Positions 43,806-52,395 of a stretch of 64,000 bases of DNA are shown piece by piece (position 1 is the stretch's first letter; each line of letters starts with the position of its first letter). This DNA is from Auriscalpium vulgare (Eukaryota > Basidiomycota > Agaricomycetes > Russulales > Auriscalpiaceae). The position numbers and the translations under genes were made by a program. The stretch covers positions 248,001-312,000 of the forward strand of contig JAHBBC010000037.1 of NCBI GenBank assembly GCA_019915015.1. The letters are read 5' to 3'. The notes below the pieces were generated by a model, which saw nothing but the letters and a program-made list of their open reading frames with translations, did not search any database and was not told the origin of the DNA.

Positions 43806-45900
43806 CTACTCAGCGACGTCCATATACACGGTCTCAACGGCGTCGCCAACGTCGGAACCGTCCTCCTCGCTGCTCTCCTCGACTCCGACCACGCCTTCCT
43901 CGCTCTCCTCTTCGTCGTCGTCCGTCTCGTCGTCGACACCCGCTGGATCGGCAGGCGCGGCAAGGGGGATACCGCCGGCCGAGGGAAGGTCCTCCGCGCT
44001 CTCCGCGCCATCCGACACGGCGGGCGTACGAGCAGCGCGCCGGCGACCATACGTGCGCAGCACGGGATGCACGGGAGCCGGGGACGCGCGCGACTCTACG
44101 GAGGGGGCGCGAGCAGGCGCCAGCTCATCCTCCTCCTCATCGCTAACGATCGGGGCGGCGGGAGTAGAGGCGGCGACGGAGCTGGGCGGAATGGTGGCGA
44201 GGGTGGGCGAGTCAGAGCGCCGGTGACCACTGGGCCCAGCGACCGGCGAACTACGGAGGGAGGGAGAGCGGGAGGCCTCGGAAGCCACAGCGTCGGCGGA
44301 CACGCGCGAGCCGAACTGGTGCTCGAGCTGGGCAAGGCGCACGAGGAGCCGGTCGTGACGGTAGGGCCACAGGTTGAGCGTCGTCGCGCTAGCAGCCAGC
44401 TCCGCCCGGACGAGCGCGATGGAGTCGGCATGGTCGGAGAAGTTGTCGGCAGGAGGGAGGTCCTCGAAACGCCGCGCGTCCTCGTCCACCGACGCCAGCA
44501 CGGACGCGAGGAGGTCGCGAGCCCGACGTGGGGAATCTGAAGGGAGGGAAGAACAGGTGAGTGTTAGGAGAAGGGTAAGAGGGGCGCAGCAACGTACCTG
44601 CAGAGTCGGCGGCCGCCAGTAAGTCCGCAAGGAACTTGGCGAAGAAGGGCGCCGCCACAGGCGCCGCAGCGCCGCGACGGGAGGCAGAACGCGGCCGGGG
44701 GGCACGAGAAGGAGCGCGGGAGCGGACCGACCGACCACGGGAACGGTGGGGGGAAGGGGCGCGAGGGCGCGAACCGTCCACGAGTACAGCGCCGCCGCAG
44801 CCCTTGCGCTGGGCGCGACAGCGGATGCACTTGGTGGGGCGGTGAGGCTTGAACTCACAACGCACCGGCCCGCGCACGAAACCAGCCTGGCAGCGGCCGC
44901 AGCGGGTAGAAGTCTGGAAGGGTGGACGGTCCGCAACAGCAGGGGAGATGGGGAGGGGGTAGCTCACCTTGATGCGCTCACCAGCGTACCGCTCGGTGTG
45001 CGTCGGGCGGCGATCCGACCGGTGGAACAAGGGGTCGCCGTCACTGTCTACCGCCTCCGACAGCGAGTCGTCGAGACCACTACCCGGCGACGTCGACGAA
45101 CGGCTGCGACGGCGGCGAGGGGCGGGCCGACCCTTTTTGGCGGTGCGACCGCGCCGGGGTTGAGGCGACTCGGTCGCGTGGGGAGACGAGAGGGGTGTGG
45201 GGGAGTGCGAGGCGCGGCGCTTCCCGGCGGCTTGGGACGGAGGCTGGACGGCCGCAGTGGCGGTACGCGCGGCGAGGCGCTCCCCGCGGGCAGAAGGCGG
45301 CGGCGGGACCGGCCCCGGGAGCGGCAACACCACCTCCGCGCGGTTCGCGAGCACGCGACGAGCCTGCGTAAAGAGCGGGCAGAAAGAAAGGGGCGAGGTT
45401 AGCGGGTGACGACAAGGACCGCCGATACACGCACCTTGGGGCGGAGCCGGGTAACGGAAGGGTCGGCCACGGCGACGGTGCCCTCACGCGTCCCAGCGCC
45501 GACGAGGGGCGACGGCGTGGCAACGGTCGGAGCGGACCGCGGCACGGTCGCCTGGGGCGCTTCAGGGGCCTCCGCAGCCTCGTCGTCTTCGTTCGCCTCG
45601 TCGAGGAACAGGGGCGGGGGTCGCACGGCTTCTTCAAGCGCGTCGTACCGCGCGCGCGCCTCGGGGGAGAACGTCACCCCACGACCACGGGCGTCGTAGT
45701 AGGCACGCTAGGAAATCGCAAGTCAGAAAGGAAGGCGAGATCAGGAAGAGCAGACGTACCAGGAGCTGGCGCGCTTGCGGGCGCAGCAGCGCGAGTTGGG
45801 CCTCGGAGGTGGCGTCACGCGCCATGGGCCCGAGTAAGCCCAGCTGGAGATCCAGCATGGCGCGGGTAGCGGTGGCGTCGGCGACGGTGGCAGCGTCCAT
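43806..45900 (-). CDS. Gypsy-2 antisense gene 3: Cys-rich, acidic-tailed protein, 5 exons
   Basis: Exons on the minus strand: 45900-45760, 45707-45435, 45363-44968, 44913-44598 and 44536-43806; 619 codons, all introns GT-AG and in frame. The start is ATG MDAATVADATATRAMLDLQL. Around residues 315-350 a Cys-rich motif reads CGRCQAGF...CEF...KCIRCRAQRKGC, with C-x2-C pairs that could bind zinc. It is preceded by a basic, Ser/Arg-rich stretch (RRRRSRSSTSP) and followed by a Gln/Leu helix region (LVRLAQLEHQFGS). The C-terminus is strongly acidic (DDETDDDEEESEE). No known family was recognised. A nucleic-acid-binding or nuclear role is a guess. Antisense introns show it is expressed from its own promoter, if at all. 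Confidence 0.7.
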
Positions 45901-46390
45901 GGGGTGAGGAATCGGGGAGCGGGAAGGCGAGCGAGCGAGGTGAGGGGAAGAGGGAAGAAGGGCGACGGCGACTTCGCCGCAGGCGCACGAACAATGGTGC
46001 GTGCGTGGGAGCGACCGGCCGCGTGGCCCGGCCAGAGCGCTGGTTTTGCCTCCGAGCGCCCACGACGCCGGGTCGATCCGCGATCTGATCAGCGATCGTT
46101 GATTTGATCCCGCGACATGCCCCGGACCGGTGCGGGACGCCACGCGCGGCTCCGACGCCGCGTGGCGGGCACGTGTTGCTGGCGCGAGCGAAATCGCACA
46201 AGTCGTTGGCGCCCGCCCCTCCCACGGGGCGCGACCACGGTACACTGGCGTCGCACAAGCGGGTAACGCGTCGCAAGTTCAATACTCGTATTGGGAGGCA
46301 TTCAACGACGTACATGCGGGCACAAGGCACTACACTAACGCGGGCTCTTTCTTTCCCTTTATCTCCCGACGCTCCGACAGTGCGACGACG

Positions 46391-47572
46391 CTACAGCGTG
46401 GCAGGATCGTCACGCGGGATACGCCCCTGCTGAGTGAGGCGCCCCCGAGTCGCACCCCCGCCTCGACGACCACGGTGCGCGTTTTGCCAACCCATCGGGA
46501 CTGCGCGGAACGTCACGACCTCGTCCAAGAACATCGTCGGGTCGCTGTGGACGTCGGCCAATAACTCGGTGGGGAGGTTCGACGCGAGGATAGCGCTCTC
46601 AATGGCGGTGCGCGCATGAAGACTGTCGATAGTGGTGGACCACTGCAAGGCGTCGCGCAGATACGCGGCAGCGGCGGCCTCCAAGAACCCATCCGCAGAG
46701 TCAAAGGCGTCGGCATACGGACCCCAGCGACCACGCGCGCGGCGGTCGTCGGGTCGCGCAAGTTGCGCGATGGTGCCGTAGATCGACGCCAAGGTCGCCA
46801 CGGTCTCGGTGGTGTGGGTAATGAGCGTATCGGACAGAGGGTGCGCGAGGGTACGCAGGAGGTCGGGGAGGGATATGCCGGTGGTCGAGTAGGAGAGGCG
46901 ATGGACCTCGGACAGGAGGGCCTCTTCCCCGCCGTTCAGGCGCTGAAGAGCCGAAGCGCAAGCATTCATGCCGGCAATGAACTCCGCGTGGACTGTCGCG
47001 TCGATGCCCGCTCCGCGACCGGTGGGATGAGCGGCCAAGCAGAGCTCACCAAGGCTGCGACGGTACTGGGGAACGGACGTGCGGCCCGACTCAAATGCGG
47101 CCCACAGGGCGCCCTCGCAGAGGCGCGAGAGCTGGCGAGAGTGGTCGCGATTGTTCGGGAAGGTGAATCCAGCGATTGGGCGAACCGAAAATGTCGGGTC
47201 GAGAGGAGCGGACGTCGGAGGCGCGAGGTCGCTGACGAGGTTACCACCCCATTCAGCAAACGCGGCGCGCGACTCGGGGGACACAGTGAACAGCGTCTCG
47301 AAGACGGGGCTGACAATTGCCTGGACAAGACGAAGGACGGATGGCTTCGCAGTGTTATACACTTCATTCTGGATAAGCGCGACACGGACGTGAGCGGGGA
47401 TCGCAACGACAGCGCGAGGACTTACGTAGAGCGTAGCAACCTTGCGACCCCACTCCTCCCGAGCCAGAACCAGGGTCTCGACGGGAGCGGTCTCCAGGTC
47501 AATCGCGGGCGGAGTGAGGAGTAGCCCGACAAGGGCGAAAGCACGCGCCTCAAGGGTGAAACTGGACGACAT
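46391..47572 (-). CDS. Gypsy-2 antisense gene 2: unknown protein (393 aa)
   Basis: One exon from ATG at 47572 (MSSSFTLEARAFALVGLLLT) to TAG at 46391. Mostly helical-looking, Ala/Leu-rich, with no signal peptide or clear membrane helix. A segment IVSPVFETLFTVSPESRAAFAEWGG resembles ILMPILENAILLVPEVEDRFRSWAG of antisense gene 1, and both have a nearby RE.W motif, so the two may be diverged duplicates. The last 30 residues are Gly/Arg-rich (RGRRGGGATRGR). No known domain recognised. It lies between antisense genes 1 and 3, all in the same direction. Confidence 0.6.
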   Translation of the reverse strand: MSSSFTLEARAFALVGLLLTPPAIDLETAPVETLVLAREEWGRKVATLYVSPRAVVAIPAHVRVALIQNEVYNTAKPSVLRLVQAIVSPVFETLFTVSPESRAAFAEWGGNLVSDLAPPTSAPLDPTFSVRPIAGFTFPNNRDHSRQLSRLCEGALWAAFESGRTSVPQYRRSLGELCLAAHPTGRGAGIDATVHAEFIAGMNACASALQRLNGGEEALLSEVHRLSYSTTGISLPDLLRTLAHPLSDTLITHTTETVATLASIYGTIAQLARPDDRRARGRWGPYADAFDSADGFLEAAAAAYLRDALQWSTTIDSLHARTAIESAILASNLPTELLADVHSDPTMFLDEVVTFRAVPMGWQNAHRGRRGGGATRGRLTQQGRIPRDDPATL

Positions 47573-47691
47573 GGTCGGAGGCTGGGTCGCACGCACCGAC
47601 CGCACTCGTTATGTAGGCCGTCGGAAACCCGCCGCGACCCGATATGCCGGGGTTTGGCCGGAGAATTTGCGTCTGAGGACAGGCGCAGATT

Positions 47692-47707
47692 TCAGTTGGG
47701 GGGAGGA
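47692..47707 (+). promoter_or_regulatory. Gypsy-2 polypurine tract copy 2 (inside the cargo)
   Basis: TCAGTTGGGGGGAGGA, identical to the functional tract next to the 3' LTR; it lies between antisense genes 2 and 1. Confidence 0.65.
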
Positions 47708-47994
47708 TGGCCAGTCACGAGCGACGAGGAGAAAGATAGGGATTTTCTCGGCGACGGGTGACCAGCCTGCGCAGGGTGCACGAGGAACAAGTAGCCAGAA
47801 GGGAGCGGGACAAGACAAAGTCAGAGCCGACCACGCGCAACCGAATCCGCGATCCATCAGAACACGGTCGGAGACCGCGCGACGCTATGAGTCGCCCACG
47901 CAGCGAAACGCGACGATCATTGCTATGAGACATCAGGGGCCACAGTTCTGTGCGATTCATGGCGGCCGGAGGGACCATTTACAGAAGGGGTACA

Positions 47995-49222
47995 CTACTC
48001 ACGACTGCTCGCGATGTCGCTACCACTATCGCTGCGGTAATCCACTATCGCGCCGACATCGCCGACCACCACACGCTCCATCACAGCGACATCATCCCCG
48101 ACACCCCCGGCGTCCACGGGATCGCCCTGCATCTGCTCGTCGGAATCGACACCGCCGGCATCGTCGTCAACCAAGCCGACACCATCACCGGCGGGCAAGG
48201 CGGGGAGCCCCGACAATACACGATGGCGCACAAAGGTCACCAAGAGGTTGTTCGTGTAAAGGTCGGGCTCGGTCGGGGCGGCTGGGAAATGGCGCAGAAC
48301 GTATGCCGCAGTCACTGCGTACTCCAGGAAGAGTCGGGTTGCGTGCTCGAGGGAGAGGCAGGGGTCGCGAACGATGGCTAACAGGTAGGGAGCGTCGGCC
48401 CAAAGGGCTTGCAGATTGGCGACGTTCTCCGTAGCCCCAGCGAGCTCCTCGACGGTCTCGCGGTACACGGCCTCGAAACGAGCTAAAAGACGCGCACCCA
48501 GTCCGCCGAGGTTGCGACCGTACTGCGTGGGGGGCGAAATGGGCCAAGCGGTCGACTCGCGGGCGACGTAGTCGGGAAGGAAAGCGGTCCCACCACGCGA
48601 GTGGCGAATGGAGAGCGCGGAACATTCCAAGGCCTCTCGGAGGACGTACGCGACCCACGTCTGGTTGCCCAGGGGACGGTCATCGGGGATGGCGGCATGG
48701 AAAATGGCGAGCTCGCGCAAGTACGACGCGACCGAGCACCCGCGTTTGCGAAACACGACCCAAAAGTTCTCCTCAACCAGCGTCGCGGTCAGCCGAACCT
48801 TGGGGGCGTCAAGTAGGTCGACCCGATCAACAACGGAGGTCCACGGGTGCAGCTCGGTCGTAGGGAGCGGGGCGGGACGAAGAAAGCGCCCCGCCCACGA
48901 GCGGAAGCGATCCTCGACCTCGGGTACGAGGAGGATGGCGTTCTCGAGTATCGGCATGAGGATGCGCTCGGCGAGGGGGATGATCAGCCTGGGGTCGGAA
49001 TCGGTGATGGATTCCTACAGCCGATGGGAGCGGACGGTTAGCGCGACAACGGGGCGGAAAAGAGGGGAACCGTACAATGACAGCCAACACCTCCTGTGCC
49101 CAACGCTCGCGCGATTCGATCGCTTCGGCGGCTGCTGCGAGCGGGAAGTCCGCGCTGGGGGCCCGACCCAGGTGGTACAGCAAGAGAGTACCGCGACGGT
49201 ACGTGTGGGGAGACCAGGTCAT
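47995..49222 (-). CDS. Gypsy-2 antisense gene 1: unknown protein, 2 exons (388 aa)
   Basis: Exon 1 is 49222-49076, starting MTWSPHTYRRGTLLLYHLGR; a 61-nt GT-AG intron follows (49075-49015); exon 2 is 49014-47995. The joined frame is 389 codons with stop. The protein is Ala/Leu-rich with likely helices (RETVEELAGATENVANLQAL) and an acidic, Asp/Gly-rich C-terminus (DDDAGGVDSDEQ). It looks distantly related to antisense gene 2. Its start lies about 150 bp from the 3' LTR, so antisense transcription may begin in or near that LTR. No known family was recognised. Confidence 0.65.
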
Positions 49223-49355
49223 GATGGTGTGTGGGGGGGGGTTGGTTGGTCGGGCGGGCGGTGCGACGCTACCTGACGACTCATCGAGACGGCGCGAGGG
49301 AGCCTTTATCAGGAGGAGCCATCCGGGGATTCGCCGACTGAGGGCAGTCGGTAGC

Positions 49356-49371
49356 TCAGTTGGGGGGAGGA
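49356..49371 (+). promoter_or_regulatory. Gypsy-2 polypurine tract copy 3 (at the 3' LTR)
   Basis: TCAGTTGGGGGGAGGA directly abuts the first base of the 3' LTR, the normal position of the plus-strand primer. Confidence 0.75.
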
Positions 49372-50220
49372 TGATGGGACCCGCAGCGCTACAGGCACCG
49401 AAAAGGACCAATCACACCGCTACACCAAGACACACACCCCCGAGACGCCCCACAGGCGTCGCGGCACCGGCACGACCACGGGACAGCACAAAGCGAGCGA
49501 GCGTCTGGGGAGGAGTCGGAGAGCCGAGGTAGGGAGTCGGAACGGTCGGGCGCGGAACTTGGTAGGACGCGTAGGAGCGCAGACGCGTGGGAAGAGCTGA
49601 CGAAGCAGCGGTATATAGACGCGATTCGACTTGTTGTAGGGACACTTTTGGACCTTGGGCCTACACCCGAGACTACACCTTTCGTTCCTGCTTCACAGAG
49701 AGCACCGCACGACGCGATACCGCCAGACCAGCCCGACACGATGCCTTAAACCAGGAAGTCGTAGCGACATCCGGGTCGCGCCACCTTTGCGATACCACGG
49801 GCTACGCTGCCCCGACTCAACCACAGACTGGAGTGATACAGTGTGGTAGGTTTTATGACTGACGTTTATATTCCAGGATAGCGACTCGGACGGTACAAGC
49901 GCGGGGACACAGGTCGGACGGTCGGACGGCAAGGGCGACTCCGCAACTAGGACGGACCGGCGGCGACAGACGGGAGGGTCGCACCGAATAGTGTGGGAAG
50001 AGACGCAACGTGCGACGGTCGGACGGGAGCGGAGAGAGAGAGAGAGAGAGAGCCGCAGGACGAGGGCAGGACCCGCGGGGTCCTGGGTGGTTTGTTCGGG
50101 GCACGGTCGCGATCTTGGGTTTCTTCCTCCGACCCACTACCTCTTGGGCCAGCGGTTGGCTGCTCGCTCCCTCCATTTCTATCGACGTTCCCGGGGCCTC
50201 CCCCAGGGTTCATCTCATCA
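49372..50220 (+). repeat. Gypsy-2 3' LTR (849 bp)
   Basis: Directly preceded by polypurine tract TCAGTTGGGGGGAGGA and followed by GCGT and the 5' segment of RecQ. Confidence 0.92.
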
Positions 50221-50224
50221 GCGT

Positions 50225-50365
50225 TCAACAAGCGAATCAACGGACCCATGCACGTGCTGCGCTGACGATTTGGTCTTACGAACATGCTCTGAAGATCTCT
50301 GATGAGCCTCAAGAAAGGGTCCGAGGGGCGCGGAATGGGGTTGCCCACCAAAGCCCTGTAATTTT
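50225..50365 (-). pseudogene. RecQ-like helicase, 5' end segment
   Basis: Read on the minus strand and joined over the Gypsy-2 insertion (one GCGT copy), the frame of 35786 stays open up to the right inverted repeat of the element. The joined peptide contains SVDSLVERVDALSLRSR. No ATG lies in this frame, so the segment may be a 5' exon or leader rather than coding sequence. Confidence 0.5.
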
Positions 50366-50368
50366 GAT
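50333..50368 (-). repeat. right inverted repeat of the DUF6589-RecQ element
   Basis: The reverse strand reads ATCAAAATTACAGGGC and then GGGCAACCCCA. It is followed outward by CTAGCCTAG and TTTAAACG. Confidence 0.65.
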
Positions 50369-50377
50369 CTAGCCTAG

Positions 50378-51941
50378 TTTAAACGCGTCATGGTGCACAA
50401 ACCTGGCTACTACAATACCCGGGCTGAATAATTATATTATTAAAAAGTCGCACAGAGGGAGAATTGAACCTACAACCTCTTGGTTCTTTATATCAACCAA
50501 TAGTATTGACCACTACACTACAAGGCCATTTAGCTTTGTAGGATATGTACAGTAGTTGTTGACCTTCTATCTTCTCCTGCCCTACAAGACAGTTTGCTCT
50601 TTGCATCAATTTCTTTCCCCTTCTTTGGTACTTTGGGAAAAGATATATATATCTAAAGCTAAAATTATTGTGATTTGCAAAATGGATGAGAATCACTGAA
50701 AAAAAGAGTTCAGAGGTCTTCGACCCGTGGGCTGCGGCGCCACCAGGTGCCGTGGCTTCGCTCTTGACTCCAACGCTTACACATCGCCGCTGCTTCCCAC
50801 AACATGTGACGTGTTGTCGCTGACGTGCTGACGTGCCATGAGACATCGACAACATGTATCTCAGCTTCTACTGCGCCTGTGGAGGTGGTTCTGGGCTCAA
50901 TCGAGATAGTGATGTATACTATCATGACTGATTCACATATACATGCAATTCTATGGTGCTACTGTGGATAAATTACATACATGTGAAAATGAAATACAAC
51001 TCGTTTGCCGTGAAATACAGCATCAGATAAACTCTTGGGCATCTTAGGAATACATGACATCCAAGCCCTTGATTGAGCCCGGAACCGCCTCCATAGGCGT
51101 AGTGGAAGCCAAGATACACATTGTCGATGTCGTGTGGCGCGTCAGCACAACGGTGACGGCGCTGATACACATCGCTCCATGCTGCGAGGCGATCATTACA
51201 GAATTTTCGCACTTTCATCAAGTCGACAGACACACAATTCTGAAGATCGCAGCATCGCACAGCAGTGCTCCGACCACCTGATTAGTTCTTCCAACCGCTC
51301 GCAAGATTGGAGTCTTGCAGAGCAGTCACGCAATCGGAATCATACCTTGAACACCACACTCGCGCCAGCGACGCTGTTGCACGCAGCATACACAGTCATC
51401 CGACCACTTGCTCGTTGTTCCAACTGCCACCACGTGACCTCGAGCACAGCACCTCCCACAGCTGTCACAACGCGTCGGAATTCCATCAGACATGTTTATT
51501 GTTGAGATTGTCATCAGAATGTATGCACGATGCCACTCCAGTCACTGTGACATCTGTATTTCTCTGCAGTTGCACCATTGTCCTCTGACCATTGTTCACC
51601 TCAGTTCTTGTACTCACACTGCATCGTTCTGATCCCAATTGTTTTGTATTTTTATCAGCGTCCTGATTATTGCCTCAGGATTCTGACCACCATTCCGGAG
51701 CATTCTTACCGGAAGAATAATCACAACGTCACAACATTGCAACACTCACCTCCGGCCACCTAGTGCATCGGAGCATGCAGGATGTTGAGCTACCACCGAG
51801 TGATAGAGACAATCCCCAAGCCTAGACTGTCAGCAATTTTGCTTGGGTATATTTAATGGCCAAGCCCCTCTCCCCCCTGCCCCCTAAATGATTAAGAGTA
51901 ATTGTACTGCCATGCTTGCACTGGCCATTTCCCACCAAGTT
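50378..51941. repeat. repeat B, copy 2
   Basis: Nearly identical to 11791-13356, in the same orientation. It begins with the second TTTAAACG copy. It was adjacent to A2 before the DUF6589-RecQ element was inserted. It contains the same inverted repeat (50710-50925 against 51054-51281). Confidence 0.8.
50442..50527 (-). ncRNA. tRNA-derived Pol III cassette, second copy
   Basis: The same A-box-like and B-box-like sequences, followed by TTTTT, as at 11855-11940, with almost no change. Degenerate stems argue against a functional tRNA. Confidence 0.45.
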
Positions 51942-52395
51942 CATCGGCATCCCAAGAAGTTGGGGGCACGAGATCCATTTGCTAATATCACTTTCAATGC
52001 CTTAATAGTGGGTGTTGAATCAATCTTCATGTCAGTTGAAGCACGTTCATCTTCTCCACCATTGGCCTACTTTGCGCAACAAACCAGCTTGATGCACCGC
52101 ACCCACAACCTACAAAAGCATGCGGCCATATTGAAAGAGTTTTCTCAGTCAAACATCACAATGGTGTGATGCGGCGAATAAGGATACCGTCAGATATAGG
52201 CCACCCTGACCACGTGCCAAAGTCCAAATACGGAATTGCTACAGAGTAGCTGAATGAGCAAGGAACAAAATGAGAGCTAATATACTCTCTGGAGGGAGAT
52301 AAACATACTCAGAAAGACAAATTTGGTGCAGCCTATGGTCAATAAATAAATCAATAGCCAAAATTCCTACTACAAAGGCAACCAGATGGATTCTA
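51942..52395. other. 3' flank of the NLR gene; nothing clear
   Basis: After repeat B2 there is about 450 bp of mixed sequence. A plus-strand frame to 52169 (HPKKLGARDPFANITFNALI) has protein-like composition but no recognised domain and no start of its own. It could be a relic. Confidence 0.3.

Larger units (their letters stand above)
35787..50220 (+). mobile_element. Gypsy-2: 14.4 kb LTR retrotransposon with three antisense cargo genes
   Basis: The 849-bp LTRs (35787-36635 and 49372-50220) start TGATGGGACC and end CATCTCATCA. Target duplication GCGT stands at 35783-35786 and 50221-50224. The LTRs look identical over the whole length, so the insertion is very recent. gag-pro (36685-39867) and pol (39876-43535) are intact frames. 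Between pol and the 3' LTR are 5.8 kb with three minus-strand genes, at least two with GT-AG introns in the antisense direction. Such introns would not be removed from the sense genomic RNA and so can survive retrotransposition. Antisense frames in this place are known from plant Ogre/Retand-type Gypsy elements; spliced ones in a fungal element are unusual as far as I know. Confidence 0.9.
18661..50377. mobile_element. DUF6589 + RecQ-helicase element, 8-bp target duplication, split by three LTR insertions
   Basis: Everything between TTTAAACG at 18653-18660 and TTTAAACG at 50378-50385 is absent from the uninterrupted A1-B1 junction, where a single TTTAAACG is present (11791-11798). Removing Gypsy-1, Gypsy-2, the solo-LTR-like insertion and their target copies leaves about 6.3 kb. 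It contains two convergent genes, DUF6589 (plus) and a RecQ-like helicase (minus). Inverted repeats of 36 bp with 29 matches lie near both ends (18716-18751 and 50333-50368). DUF6589 as the transposase and RecQ as a helper are inferences; eight-base duplications are known for hAT- and KDZ-type transposons. Confidence 0.75.

Noticed and set aside
44746..48434. Plus-strand frames at 44746-45402, 46616-47524 and 47442-48434 as Gypsy-2 genes
   Set aside because: They overlap the minus-strand genes, whose splice sites, ATG starts and domain-like motifs agree; the plus frames are Arg/Gly-rich shadows.
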